A stretch of DNA of 64,000 nt from Acidobacteriota bacterium (GCA_016713675.1 JADJOS010000004.1:1-64000), one strand, 5' to 3'; positions 10,787-20,921 are shown, counted from the stretch's first letter. The notes: a model not told the origin generated them from the letters alone. Numbers and translations are program-made.

Positions 10787-11164
10787 CTAGATTAGGAACG
10801 AATTATATTGGAGGTATTTGGGCTGGAAAGTGCTCGTCAACGGCTTACTCAAATACTGAGGCGATGCAGACGACTTGGTTTTTGTATTTGGGAACAAAGC
10901 TGCGATCTGATCGGCGATGGATTTGTAGATCGTTATGGTGGAAGGAGTGAAGTTAAACGAGCCGCCGAACGAGATCGGCGCCGGATTTGAGCAGTTTGTC
11001 GCGCAGCAAAGGCCTGCAGCCTCGGCTGAAGGTGATCTGTCCTTGCTTTTGGCCTTATCGCAACATTTCATCATCTTGCCGCTCAGTGCATGCAGGGGTG
11101 TCCCTGACACCACGCCACCGACAACAGTGAAAAGTACGAAAAGAATTAAGACCCGAGTGAACAT
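10787..11164 (-). CDS. Secreted Cys-rich protein of unknown function
   Basis: A signal peptide (VLILFVLFTVVGGVVSG) leads into a mature part with paired cysteines, MMKCCDKAKSKD and LCCATNCSNP, within about 30 residues. A Ser/Thr-rich tail of some 60 residues follows. I do not recognise a named family. The clustered Cys and Met suggest binding of a soft metal such as Cu+, as for the separate Cys-rich protein at 20493-20832. It lies at the head of the first efflux operon, about 125 bases before the FixH-like gene, and may share its promoter. The start codon at 11164 has no strong ribosome site. Confidence 0.6.
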   Translation of the reverse strand: MFTRVLILFVLFTVVGGVVSGTPLHALSGKMMKCCDKAKSKDRSPSAEAAGLCCATNCSNPAPISFGGSFNFTPSTITIYKSIADQIAALFPNTKTKSSASPQYLSKPLTSTFQPKYLQYNSFLI

Positions 11165-11504
11165 TGAACACAGTATACTCCACTTTTTCTGGATAAATCA
11201 GTGATTTACGTCACAAATTGCAAGTAACCAGATGTTGGTCACAATCACTATTTGGTGGTGAACAAATTTGGCATTGGAACTAAGCGCGAGGTTTTACGCA
11301 CATCGTAAAGTTTTTTCAGGGCTCTGACGAAGCATTCGGTAGTGCTGGTCCAAGTACAAACGGTGCGCACAAGACTATCTGCGTGGCACAGGTATTGTCT
11401 CTAGATAAGAGGAAGGCTTATTTTTACGTTTTGATAAAAATGTTTGGTGTGGATGTAGCTCGAGTATTTTAGAAGTAGTTTCATCCAATAAAGAGGTGAG
11501 GTAC
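11165..11504. other. Divergent intergenic region
   Basis: This stretch of 340 bases separates the minus-strand Cys-rich gene from the plus-strand gene at 11505. It must hold the promoters for both. I see no convincing operator, RNA or coding frame in it. Confidence 0.5.
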
Positions 11505-11968
11505 ATGAATGTAAAATTGTTTCTAGGATTTGCTGTTTCCATCGCCGTCGTCATCTTGTTCTCAATTCCAGGTTTTGCCCAAAAGGAAAAACAATCGGTA
11601 TCGACAAAGAAGGAGAATTTCACGTTTCGTCGCCAATAAGAATTGGCGATCGGATAGTCGAAAAAGGGATGTATCAGATTTATAGGGTCGACATAAATAC
11701 GACGCCGTTTATTGTAATTCGAAAAGTTGCGATGACTTACTTTGGAAAAACAATGGGTAGTATGAAGCGAGGTGACGAGGTGGTCAGACTGAAATGCACC
11801 ATTCAGCGGGTCGATGAACAAAACAAAAAGTCAAATATTTTGTTTCTACAAGCATTAGCCGAAGAGCGTGTAGCCCTTCAGGTGTGGTTTCGTCACGAAA
11901 AGTCAAATGTATTCTACCGATTCGTGAGTTGTGAGGCCGTACTGACAGCGTGGGCTCGTCCGAAGTGA
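11505..11968 (+). CDS. Small secreted protein of unknown function (frameshifted)
   Basis: The start has the site AGAGGTGAG seven bases before the ATG. The signal peptide (MNVKLFLGFAVSIAVVILFS, cleavage near GFAQ) is followed by a break near 11590. In the next frame the protein continues KEGEFHVSSPIRIGDRIVEK and GMYQIYRVDINTTPFIVIRK, ending at 11968. The shape (signal peptide, then a short beta-rich domain with 'G.Y....' and 'A.ERV') recalls small secreted proteins common in Acidobacteriota, but no function is known to me. Its last 55 bases overlap the tail of the truncated DUF3703-like gene on the other strand, so the true C-terminus may end near 11930 where a junction is likely. Confidence 0.5.
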
Positions 11969-12069
11969 TAGAAGGCCAAATTGAACTTGCCGCTAACAAC
12001 GAACGAATCGGCTATAATTAGCTCGTTGGTAATGTCGTAAGACAATACCTGATTATTTTCGGGGTTCAT
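11914..12069 (-). pseudogene. DUF3703-like protein, truncated at the C-terminus
   Basis: A strong ribosome site (AAGGGAGGACAAT) precedes the ATG at 12069, which overlaps the stop of the small membrane gene (ATGA). The 51 residues include ITNELIIADSFVVSGKF and AFYHFGRAHAVS, which match the N-terminal half of DUF3703, a small alpha-helical family often found beside metal exporters. After RAHAV the similarity stops and the frame closes, whereas the family is about twice as long. I found no alternative frame that restores it, so this looks like a real junction near 11935 rather than a homopolymer error. Function of the family is unknown. Confidence 0.55.
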
Positions 12070-12221
12070 ATTGTCCTCCCTTTTTTGCTCCTTCTCTCGG
12101 CATGCCTTCCGATGAAAACGCTTATTCCTACTAAGAAGGAAATGATCAGCAGGCTTACAACTAAGAAAATTATGAACTGATGTTGAGTAAAAAGATGAAA
12201 GAAGTCTGTTTCTTGCTCCAT
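12066..12221 (-). CDS. Small single-pass membrane protein
   Basis: The 51-residue product starts at the ATG at 12221, nine bases after the stop of the CDF exporter. It has one membrane segment (IIFLVVSLLIISFLVGISVF) and a basic tail (RHAERRSKKGR). Its stop overlaps the start of the DUF3703-like gene, so it is most likely translated as part of the same operon. No family is recognised, and a role as a small partner of the exporter is only suggested by position. Confidence 0.5.
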   Translation of the reverse strand: MEQETDFFHLFTQHQFIIFLVVSLLIISFLVGISVFIGRHAERRSKKGRTI

Positions 12222-12229
12222 TTTCGTTA

Positions 12230-13126
12230 TTAGATATGTGTCTCGTGACACGCAAAGCCCTCGCGTTCGGTTTGGGCGGTTAGGTGTGAGATCTTACACT
12301 CGCTCGTGCATGAATCGTGGACACGTTGCAGAACGTCGTCGTGTTCGGCTCCCTCGGCAAGCACGGCGTGGACGCTCAAGGCATTTACGCCCGATGTAAG
12401 CGACCATACGTGAAGGTCGTGAATCTCGGCAACGCCTTCGATCTTTGAAAGTTTGTCTCGCACGTTGGCTATGTTTACGTCAGACGGCGTACCTTCGAGC
12501 AAGACAGCGACTGCATCCTTTAGCAACGCCCACGTTCGCGGCAAGATAAACAGGCCGATTCCCGCCGAAATTAACGGATCGGCATAGTACCAGCCAGTCG
12601 TGAGCATGATTATTCCGGCGATTATTACTCCGACAGACGTAAGCGTGTCTGAAAGAACCTCATAATAAGCGCCTTTCATGTTCAGGCTTTCTTTGGAGCC
12701 GGAACGCAGTATAACCATACCGACAATATTGACCACCAACCCAATCGATGCGACGCCGATCATCGCAGCACTCTGCACTTCGGGAGGGTTTTTGAAGCGT
12801 TCGTATGCTTCGTAAAGGATGTAGATCGAAATAAATATCAGGATGATGGCGTTCGTCATCGCCGCGAGTATCTCGACGCGGTAATAGCCGTACGTCCTTT
12901 CGGGCGATGCTGGCTTTTCAGCAAACCGTATGGCGAGCAAGGCTAAACCGACGCCCGCAACATCTGTCAGCATATGCCCGGCATCTGCAAGCAACGCCAA
13001 ACTGCCCGTCCAAAATCCGCCAATTACCTCGACGATCAAATAAAAGAACGTTAGGCAAAAGACGATCATTAGCGGTTTCTTATTCCGCCCTGCCGCCGAT
13101 ATTTCGTGTGTGTGTCCGTGTCCCAT
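12230..13126 (-). CDS. czcD: Cation diffusion facilitator exporter (CzcD/ZitB-like)
   Basis: This complete protein of 298 residues has a His-rich N-terminus (MGHGHTHE) and six predicted membrane segments. The paired metal-site motif is DAGHMLTD (helix 2), and helix 5 carries a degenerate equivalent (AYYEVLSDTLTSVGV, with YEVLSD). A cytoplasmic domain with IHDLHVWSLTSGVNALSVH follows, as in CDF proteins. These export Zn2+, Co2+ or Cd2+ from the cytosol in exchange for protons. It lies downstream of the CzcA-like pump and P-II gene on the same strand, consistent with a czc-type operon in which the CDF supplies the first export step. Exact ion choice is not determined. Confidence 0.9.
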   Translation of the reverse strand: MGHGHTHEISAAGRNKKPLMIVFCLTFFYLIVEVIGGFWTGSLALLADAGHMLTDVAGVGLALLAIRFAEKPASPERTYGYYRVEILAAMTNAIILIFISIYILYEAYERFKNPPEVQSAAMIGVASIGLVVNIVGMVILRSGSKESLNMKGAYYEVLSDTLTSVGVIIAGIIMLTTGWYYADPLISAGIGLFILPRTWALLKDAVAVLLEGTPSDVNIANVRDKLSKIEGVAEIHDLHVWSLTSGVNALSVHAVLAEGAEHDDVLQRVHDSCTSECKISHLTAQTEREGFACHETHI

Positions 13127-13195
13127 ATTTTCAATTCAGAATCTGTACCTTCGAGTCGTGCGCCTTTTTTCAGCCTTTAGCCGCCCTTTACGCCT

Positions 13196-13345
13196 CTATC
13201 GACGCTCTATCTTCTCGTTTGGATATGTTCGGATTCCTCGCCTCGTCAAAAATGGCAGTAACCAAGCGATGAGCAGAATCATCCCGGTTCCGATCACGGC
13301 TCCAGCTAGTATTCGGAAATGGCGGGTCCAGATACTTTTCTCCAA
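13196..13345 (-). CDS. Possible small membrane protein
   Basis: A 49-codon frame starts with TTG two bases after the repaired P-II stop and contains one hydrophobic segment (ILAGAVIGTGMILLIAWLLP) followed by a basic tail (TRRGIRTYPNEKIERR). The layout (membrane segment plus positive tail, positioned in an operon gap) is that of a real small protein. The TTG start and the lack of a clear ribosome site leave it uncertain, and it could also be chance. Confidence 0.3.
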   Translation of the reverse strand: MEKSIWTRHFRILAGAVIGTGMILLIAWLLPFLTRRGIRTYPNEKIERR

Positions 13346-13346
13346 C

Positions 13347-13642
13347 TCAAATCAACGTTGCGGCTTCAATCGGAACGACCATGATTATGCCGTCGCCCTT
13401 TTGCCTGTGTGAGCGTTGTTCTTGATTGCCGCAACGATATCGTCGGCCATTTGGTCATTCACCGCGATCTCAATTCGTTTGTTCGCCTTGAATGGATCAA
13501 GTGCGTCGTATGCTCCGGTACGCATTCGTTGGCCAAATCCTTCGGAATCTATCAAGGTCATTCCGGGAAAGCCTTCGATGTTCTCGAAGGCTGTCACGAT
13601 CTTCTCCACCGTAAAAGGCCGCACTATTGCGATTATCAGTTT
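13347..13642 (-). CDS. P-II-like regulatory protein (frameshifted near the end)
   Basis: A GTG start with GGAGG seven bases upstream begins VKLIIAIVRPFTVEKIVTAF. Sequence such as ERIEIAVNDQMADDIVAAI-like text fits the P-II fold, though the T-loop (GFGQRMRTGAYDALDPFKAN) differs from GlnB. The frame closes early after AHTGKRATA. Adding one base to the T run at 13399-13402 gives AHTGKKGDGIIMVVPIEAA and a stop at 13347. P-II relatives of this kind accompany metal RND pumps and may sense metal or nucleotide, but this has no direct support here. The gene immediately follows the CzcA-like pump. Confidence 0.7.
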
Positions 13643-13647
13643 CACTG

Positions 13648-16600
13648 TTATTCCTCCGTAAATTCGCCCTCGACATCCTTCTCGAACCATGCGTAAAGCG
13701 TTGGCAGTATTAAAAGTGTCAACAACGTTGACGTTATCAGTCCGCCGATCACAACCGTCGCAAGCGGACGTTGAACTTCGGCACCCGCAGACGTTGCCAA
13801 TGCCATCGGGATAAAGCCGAGACTGGCAACCAACGCCGTCATCAAAACCGGACGCAAACGCGTCATCGAGCCTTCTTTCACGGCGTCAAGGACGGACTTG
13901 CCTTCTTCGCGGAGATGGTTGATAAAACTGACCATCACAACACCGTTTAGAACGGCAACGCCAAATAGTGCGATAAAGCCGACGCCTGCAGAAATCGAGA
14001 ATGGCATACCCCGCAAAGCCAGAGCCACTACTCCTCCGACGATTGCAAACGGAATTCCGGTGTATATCATCAATGCTTGCTTCGCCGAACCAAACGTCGA
14101 AAATAGCATCACAAAGATCAGGAACAACGCTATCGGCACCACGATCAACAAGCGACTGGTTGCCCTTTCCAGATTTTCGAAGGCTCCGCCCCATTGCAAA
14201 TAATATCCGGGCGGAAGTGTCACTTCCTTACCGATCTTTTCCTTTGCCTCAGTTACGAAACTGGCAATGTCGCGTTGACGGACATTCGTGGAGACAACGA
14301 TCCGGCGCCGAGTGGCTTCACGCGATATTTGCGCCGCTCCTTCGACCAGTGCAATATCGGCAACCTGTGCGAGCGGTACACGCTGACCGTTCGGAGCAGT
14401 TAGGATCAATCCTCGAACTGACTCGACAGACTTACTTGCGTCTTCGTTCAAACGCAGAACAATGTCAAAACGTTGCTCGCCTTCAAAGACCTCGCCCGCC
14501 TTCTTCCCAGCAAAGATCGCTTCGACAAGTTCATTAACATCTTCGACATTGATCCCGTATCGCGCTATCGCCGCCCGGTCCGGCTTGATCTGCAATTGCG
14601 GCAAACCGGTAGTTACCTCGGCCTTTGTTTCTTCTGCACCATTTATCGCGGCCAGGACCTTTTCGATATCTTCGCCCTTGCCCGCGAGTATTTGAAGATC
14701 GTCGCCAAAAGCTTTACCGCAACATCGCCACGCGTTCCGGCGATAAGTTCGTTGACACGCATCTCAATCGGCTGCATGAAACCGAAAGACGCTGCACCTG
14801 GAACTTCCGCTTCGAGCTTTTTAGACATTTCCTCGATCAATTTTTCTTTGGACCAACCAGACTTCCATTCATCGATCGGATTGAGCATCACGAATACATC
14901 GCACTGATTCAAACTCATCGAATCCGTCGCGACTGCCGGAGCCCCGCACTTCGATACTATCGTCTTAACCTCTGGGTAGACCTTAAGTGACTTTTCAACG
15001 GCAGTCGTCATTACCATTGATTGATCGAGAGAGACGCTTAGATAATTCCCGAAATTACGACCACAGTAACCGCGATCGCGAGTACCTGTGCACGGAACTT
15101 CATTACAAACGCAAGTGACGGTCGGTAGATCTGCTTCGCCCAACGGATGAGAAAACTTTCCGATTCCGAAACATTGCCCTTGAGTATCAATGCAAGCATC
15201 GCTGGAACGTATGTCAGAGAAAGAATAAGCGAACCGAGAAGAGCAAAGATCACCGTCAAAGCCATCGGAACGAACATCTTGCCCTCGATACCGCGAAGAC
15301 TGAGGATCGGCAGATAAACGATGCCGATGATCGCCACGGCGAAAACCACAGGTCGGGCGACTTCGAGACATGCTTCGAGAATCGTACGTTCGGGCGGCTC
15401 GCGAGATTTTTCATGCTGAGCTTCGGCACGGCGACGAACCACGTTCTCGACCATCACGACCGCTCCGTCAACGATCAATCCGAAATCCAACGCGCCGAGA
15501 CTCATCAGGTTTCCCGATACGTTGAATATTCTCATCAGGATCGCCGCAAAGAGCATCGAAAGTGGAATTATGGTCGCAACCAGCAAGGCACCGCCAGTTG
15601 CCAAGCAGCAATAACAAAACGAAGATCACGAGTGCCGCTCCTTCCAGCAGATTCTTTTCGACTGTCCAGATCGCACGTTTTACTAACGACGTTCGGTCAT
15701 AAAATGGTTCGATGGTGACGCCCTTGGGTAGGGTCATCTTGATCTCTTCGATCTTTGCTTTAACCCTTTCGGCTACAACTCGGGAGTTCTCGCCTTTTAG
15801 CATGATCGCCATACCTGACACGATCTCGCCTTCGCCATTCGTTGAAACCGCACCCTGTCTGATGCTCTGCCCTTCGACGACTTCTCCAAGATCGCGGACG
15901 AAGACCGGAACTCCCTCTTTTCCAGTTTTGACTACAATATTCGTAATGTCGTCCATCTTTTCGACAAGACCGACGCCTCGTAACAGATATTGCTCCGCTC
16001 CTTTCTGGATATAACCACCGCCGACCGTGCCATTATTTGCCATGACCGCATCGTGAACATCTCTTAGCGTCAATCCATATGATTGCAGCTTTTCGGGGAG
16101 ACAGTCGGACTTCGAACTGTTTGCCGTAGCCGCCGTGCGAATTGACTTCCGTCACACCCGGAACGCCCATCAATTGTCGGCGAATATTCCAGTCGTGAAT
16201 CGTCCTGAGATCCGTCGCCGTATAATTGCTTCCCGGTTCCGCACGAACTTCGTACTGGTAGATCTCGCCCAAGCCGGTAGCTATTGGCCCCATTTCGGGA
16301 GAACCGATGCTAGGCGGAATATTCTCGCGAGCGGTCGCCATGCGTTCGAGAATTAGCTGGCGTGCGAAATAGATATCGGTCGACTCTTCAAAAACGATAG
16401 TTACGTTCGATATGCCGAACTTGGAAACCGAACGAATTTCTTCGACGCCCGGTATGCCCGACATCGCAACTTCAATCGGAAAGGTGATCTGCCGTTCGAT
16501 CTCCAGCGGCGCAAGACTTGGCGCATTGGTCAACACCTGAACCTGAACATTGGTGACATCAGGCACGGCATCGATCGGTAAATTTATGAGGCTGTACGCT

Positions 16601-16680
16601 CCCGCCGCCGCCATGATCGCGACTAGCAAAAGAACGATCAGCTTTTGAGCAATGGAGAATCTTATAAGTGCGTTGATCAT
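13648..16680 (-). CDS. czcA: Heavy-metal RND pump, CzcA-like (HME1-type; four frameshifts)
   Basis: The protein of about 1010 residues starts MINALIRFSIAQKLIVLLLV. It carries DFGLIVDGAVVMVEN, the DFGx3DGAx3VEN signature of pumps for Zn2+, Co2+ and Cd2+. The frame is broken near 16095-16098 (GGGG), 15600, 15044 (AA) and 14707-14710 (AAAA). One-base changes at these runs restore LSPEKLQSYG, ISGIYLSVSL and VAVKLFGDDLQIL. I therefore treat it as one gene. It lies after the CzcB-like adaptor and HMA-CDF gene and before the P-II gene. Together with the TolC and adaptor it would span the envelope and expel divalent metals using the proton gradient. Confidence 0.88.
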
Positions 16681-16711
16681 AATTCTTGTAGCAACTTAGG
16701 TCAGTTGCAAA

Positions 16712-17506
16712 TCATCTTCCGAGCTTCAAGATCTTAAGCGCACCCCTGACGACCACAACAAAAACAATTGTCCCGATGATCAAGTCAGGCTTGTTCGATC
16801 CCAACAGGCTGACCAAAATGCCTGCCGTGATGACGCCTAAATTGATGATCACGTCGTTTGAGGTAAAGATTGTACTCGCCTGCATGTGGGCTTCTTTGCT
16901 TTTCGACCTTTGAAGCAAATAGAGGCAAAAGCCATTCGCCGCCAAGGCCAGCGTCGAAACAATTATCATGGTGAGGAAATCAGGGACTTCCTCGACACCG
17001 ATAAATCTTCGAATGACCTCGATGAAACCGATCACGGCTAAGCTGATCTGGAAATATCCGGCGAGCCTTGCGACATTCCGCTTTCTCGCAACTGTTCCAC
17101 CTACCGCGAAAAGACTGATGGCGTAAACGAATGCGTCGGCAAGCATGTCGAGGCTATCGGCGATTAGTCCCATCGAGCCGGAAATAAGGCCGGTAGTAAT
17201 TTCAATCGCGAAGAAGCCAAAATTGATCGCCAGCACGATCCATAACAAATTCCGCTGGCTTCGGTGGTCGTCTACAAAAGAAGCGTCGACCGCTTCCTCG
17301 GTTCGAATTGCCTTGCTGTCCAGATCAAGCTCGTCTATCCGAAACTCGATCTGATCAAGCTGTCCGTCATGAAAAACCGTCAACTGCCGATTGGGAATGT
17401 CGAAGTCGAGATGTCTGATTTCCGCCACTCCGTCGAGCTTCACGCGCACCAAATTCTCCTCCGAGGGGCAATCCATCCCATTTATCTGAAAGATCGTTTT
17501 TTCCAT
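16712..17506 (-). CDS. CDF-like cation transporter with N-terminal HMA-like domain
   Basis: The N-terminal 70 residues resemble a heavy-metal-associated domain (MEKTIFQINGMDCPSEENLV). The usual Cys-x-x-Cys is here CPSE, giving one Cys and one Glu. The remaining 190 residues form a CDF-like membrane domain with SMGLIADSLDMLADAFVYAI and a second site near TSNDVIINLGVI. It has 264 residues and lacks the usual long cytoplasmic C-domain. It sits between the adaptor and the pump in the czc-like operon. A metal-sensing or metal-loading front domain attached to an exporter is the likely reading. The altered metal motif suggests different ligand preference. Confidence 0.75.
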   Translation of the reverse strand: MEKTIFQINGMDCPSEENLVRVKLDGVAEIRHLDFDIPNRQLTVFHDGQLDQIEFRIDELDLDSKAIRTEEAVDASFVDDHRSQRNLLWIVLAINFGFFAIEITTGLISGSMGLIADSLDMLADAFVYAISLFAVGGTVARKRNVARLAGYFQISLAVIGFIEVIRRFIGVEEVPDFLTMIIVSTLALAANGFCLYLLQRSKSKEAHMQASTIFTSNDVIINLGVITAGILVSLLGSNKPDLIIGTIVFVVVVRGALKILKLGR

Positions 17507-17521
17507 TTGTCGTCCTGCGCG

Positions 17522-19014
17522 TTAGTGATCGTCCCCCATCGCACCCTTTTCAAGCTGTGTCTTTAGCGTAAAGCTGCCTTTGTGACAACCTTTTCTCCGA
17601 GTTTCAAACCCTCGATGATTTTTGTATAGCCGTTGATATCGGCTCCGGCCTCGATCTCTCGGACCTTAAACGCTCCCGGTTCATCGTCTCGTGGAACAAA
17701 TACTATCGTTTTGTCGGCCGTTCGCTGTACTGCTCGAAGGCACAACGAGTTCCTCGCCTGTCGCTTCATTTGTTCCCGAGTAGAATCCAACCTCCGCGAA
17801 CATTCCAGCCCGTAATTTGCCCTGAGCATTTGGAACCTCAAGCCGAACACGTCCGGTTCTGGTTGTCTCGTCTAATTGCGGATCAATGTATGAAACACGT
17901 CCGCTGACCGTGCCTATAGCAGGCGACGTGATCTCCGCAACGGAACCAACCCGAAGCCTCGCCATGTTCGCCTCTGGAACATTTGCGATGACATAAACAG
18001 TGCCGAGATTTGAAATAGAAAAGATCGGAACTGCCGCCTCGATACCTGCACCGGAATTGAATTTTCTTTCGGTGACGACACCGGAAAGTGGGGATCTTAA
18101 GGAAACGAGCGATGTATCGCTACGATGATCGTCGGGTTTGTTCGATTCGACAGGAACGCCGAGCGAGCGTAACTCGTCCTCTATATGTTTAAGATCAACC
18201 CTGGCGGTTTCAACCTCAGCCTGTGCTTCCTGCAATTCTTTGTTTAGAGCAATATTGGATTGAAAATCGTAATCCGCTTTGGCGGTTCTCTGCGCTGTCT
18301 CGGCTGTCATTAGATCTTTTCCCGCTCCTGCTCCGAGCTCGACCAGCCGCTTTGTCCTTTTCAAAGTAGCGTCGGCTTCGTCCAGTCGAGCTTTCGCCTG
18401 CAATACTGCGACGCGGTTCTCGGCCTTTTGTACACGTGAAAGGTTTCGTTGGGCCAGCTCATACTTCGTCTTAGCCTCGTGCATTTTGCCGTGCATTTGA
18501 GCAAGCTGCGGACTCGAAATAACGGCAAGCACTGCTCCCTTTTGCACATTGTCACCAACACCGTAGAAAACTTTTTCGATTCTTCCGCCAACTAATGCCG
18601 TCGCCATCTCGGTTGTCTCGGATTCAATTCGACCGCACCCGTAACCATCAATCTTGCTATTGCAGGTCGCTGGGTGACGGCTTCCGTAACGATTCCCGCA
18701 GAAGCGAGCATTTCCGGATCGAGTTTCACTTCTTTGCCCTTCTCGTCCTCAGAATGTCCCGACTCTTCCTTATGTTCCTCGGCGGCAGCTTTATCGCCGC
18801 TGGCGGAGTTTTTGTTAACGATCCACGCAACTCCAATGATCGCTATGAGCCCGACTACCGCCGCGGTTATTATCCACGCTACGACTGATCCTTTAGCCGC
18901 CGGGCTTTCAGGGTTACGATCTCCGCCATTCTCAAGGTTCGATTCGAGACGGTCTAGTTCCGCTTCGTCGCCGACATGATGCTCATTCTGCTCATTTATA
19001 TTTAATTCCGACAT
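17522..19014 (-). CDS. czcB: RND efflux periplasmic adaptor (CzcB-like; three frameshifts)
   Basis: An N-terminal membrane segment (VVAWIITAAVVGLIAIIGVA) is followed by a short His/Glu-rich stretch (EEHKEESGHSEDE), then lipoyl, hairpin and beta-barrel domains (VGGRIEKVFYGVGDNVQKG, LRSPLSGVVTERKFNSGAG, VGSVAEITSPAIGTVSGRV). Breaks lie near 18625, 17733 and 17570-17572. With one more T in the last run the end reads FTLKTQLEKGAMGDDH and stops at 17522, close to the next gene. The His-rich part may bind metal. It connects the CzcA-like pump to the TolC-like channel at 19021-20404. The frame breaks are probably not biological. Confidence 0.85.
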
Positions 19015-19020
19015 AATATT

Positions 19021-20404
19021 TTAGTTCTCCAAGTTGGCTCCGATAGCGATGAAAAGCTCGGCCTGCGAGCGGTATCGTAAGGTGAGTGCTTCGGTTAGAT
19101 CTCGATTTGCTTCGAGCAATTTTCGCTGCTCGGCAATGAGGTCGGTGATCTTTATTTGTCCTAGCTCATATACCTTTCGAATGGTTTCGACATTTTCTAA
19201 AGAACGCGGAATAACTGCCGTTTCAAGCGTTCGCAATGCCCGTTTTGCTGCCTCGATCCGTTGAAAAGCAGTAACAACCTCGTTCCGAATTATCGCGTCG
19301 GCAAATAAACGCCTCTCCTGTGCTTGGCGTATTGCTATTTCGGCCTCAGCTTTGGCCCCTTGTTTTTTGTCAAAGACCGGCAATCCGATTGACACGCCAA
19401 ATGTAAGACTGCGATCCGTACTCTGCGGGAATGATCCAATTGGCAGATCGATACTCGACCGCCCTTGCGTATAACGCGTATACGCAGTGACATCGGGCTT
19501 ACTCTGTGAACGAACGAGCCGAAACCCAGCACTCGCGAGTTGTTCTTCGAGCTCTGCAACTCGCAATTCGGGCCTTGACCTTTGTGCAACCGAGATGCCT
19601 GTTTCGATTGTTGTTGGCAGTTGTGGAATCTGAGCTGCGGAAATTTCCTCGATGAGTTTTAGGGGCTGGTCGTAAGCAATTCCGGCATAGAATTTCAGTT
19701 TGGTCAACGCCGTTTGGATGCTGCCGTCTGCAATCTCTCGTCGTGCCAAGCCGCTCGACCTCGGTTTGCAGGAGACTCAATTCAAGCGGTGCGGTTTCGC
19801 CCTCGTTAACCCGAGTCTGTACAAAGCGAACCGTTTGTGTGTCCAGTTCCAGAAGGTCGTCCAAAACCTGTAATTCTTTAAGAGAGGCAAGTGCTTCGGC
19901 ATAGGTATTAAAAACCTGACCTGTGACCTCACGCTGTCGAGTTATAAGTTCCGCTTCGCGTAATGTGATCTCCGCTCGTGCGAGATCGATCCGCTTTTGC
20001 CTCTGCCCGTAAACATCAACCGGCAGAGAAAAACCAACACTCAACAGACGATCTCCGGGCGAACCTACGATTCTTCCGGTTGACTGCTCAACTTCGAGCG
20101 TCGGATTCGATCGCAACCCAGCCTGGGTAAGCCGAGCTCTGGCCTTTTCGATCTCAAGTTGGGCGATCTTGATATTTCCATTATTGGCGATGGCAAGCCG
20201 CACGATCTCGGCAAGGGACATGCCGTCCGCCTGACTGTAGTAGCGTTCGGCAAACGGGATAACCAATCGTCTTTCTGCCGGAGCGACGGCCGGTCTTGAA
20301 ACGATGTTGGCTGAGCCGACACCGATTGCGTTTGCACTGGTAGTATCCTGCGAATACGCAGTAGCAGCCGTCGCAATGACGACATACATTAATTTTCTAA
20401 ACAT
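19021..20404 (-). CDS. czcC: TolC/CzcC-type outer-membrane efflux protein (one frameshift)
   Basis: The start MFRKLMYVVIATAATAYSQD gives a signal peptide. Two OEP repeats follow (GMSLAEIVRLAIANNGNIKI, VDVYGQRQKRIDLARAEI, then DLPIGSFPQSTDRSLTFGVS, GQIKITDLIAEQRKLLEA). The frame breaks near 19745 in ERLGTTRD, where the next frame continues RREIADGSIQTALTKLKFY. The protein should have about 460 residues, normal for the family. It is the first of the three efflux structural genes in the operon (C-B-A order), next to the adaptor at 19014, and would form the exit duct in the outer membrane. Confidence 0.85.
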
Positions 20405-20430
20405 TTATAAACCTATCTCAAAAACAATCC

Positions 20431-20466
20431 GCTAGCCCGCTAGGGCGCGAAGATTCGCACGCTAGC
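20431..20466. repeat. Short palindromic intergenic repeat
   Basis: The stretch begins and ends with GCTAGC and has an internal hairpin (GCGAA-GA-TTCGC). It resembles a REP-type element between the Cys-rich gene and the czcC-like gene. It could also be a transcription attenuator within the operon. Other copies would need to be found elsewhere in the genome to confirm it. Confidence 0.4.
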
Positions 20467-20492
20467 CAAAAAGGCATGAATGGTGTTTTGAG

Positions 20493-20832
20493 TTAGGCTT
20501 TGGCGGCTGCCAAATTGAGAAGGAGCGGGTAGATTCGTAAGGGGGCTTTATAGTGAGAAAAATCAGAACTCGCGTGCTCAACGGTTTTGGGAGAGGTCAC
20601 AGCCACCGAGTAGACAATCGTTTGAGCAGGGGTTGCTTCCGCAACACGAGCAGACACAAAACGGCGAACAATCATCATTCGAATCACTTTCGCTATCCTG
20701 CGAAAGCGGATCTAAGTGGGCGACCTTCTGAACCGGGTGACCTTGGTTGTCGCGTGGCAATAGGCTGTCCTTACACGGCTGTACCGAAAGGAAAAGCAAA
20801 TACGCTACAAAGATGTAAGTCACGATTCTCAC
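20493..20832 (-). CDS. Secreted Cys-rich protein, DUF6660-like (frameshifted)
   Basis: A GTG start at 20832 gives RIVTYIFVAYLLFLSVQPC, a membrane or signal segment, then an acidic stretch (DSESDSNDD) and CSPFCVCSCCGS with six cysteines. The frame then runs out. One frame over it continues ATPAQTIVYSVAVTSPKTV and YKAPLRIYPLLLNLA, as in DUF6660 proteins. The break near 20640 is close to ACCCC. These proteins occur in metal-efflux operons of Bacteroidota and similar bacteria, and the CxxxCxCxCC cluster suggests metal binding. It heads the czc-like operon and lies 23 bases after a palindromic site (20855-20871). Confidence 0.6.
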
Positions 20833-20854
20833 GCCTTGATGTTCTCAAATTTTT

Positions 20855-20871
20855 AACTAGTCTGTCTAGTT
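20855..20871. promoter_or_regulatory. Palindromic operator candidate for the czc-like operon
   Basis: AACTAGTCTGTCTAGTT is a perfect six-base inverted repeat with a five-base centre. It lies just upstream of the GTG start at 20832. On the minus strand a possible TATATG -10 box lies next to it, and on the plus strand TATAAT is at 20874-20879. The form (TAGTCTGTCTAG) resembles TetR-type operators. No TetR gene is visible in the window, so the regulator is unknown. Confidence 0.4.
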
Positions 20872-20921
20872 CATATAATCAATAGCCGCATGAATCTTAA
20901 CCGCTCGCTATTCAGGGTGGG

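Noticed and set aside
11669..11999. Independent minus-strand ORFs opposite the small secreted gene
   Set aside because: They lack family features and ribosome sites and overlap a better plus-strand frame.
13648..16680. Five separate pump fragments as decayed pseudogenes
   Set aside because: At least three of the four breaks are repaired by one base at runs of identical bases, so sequencing error is the better reading.
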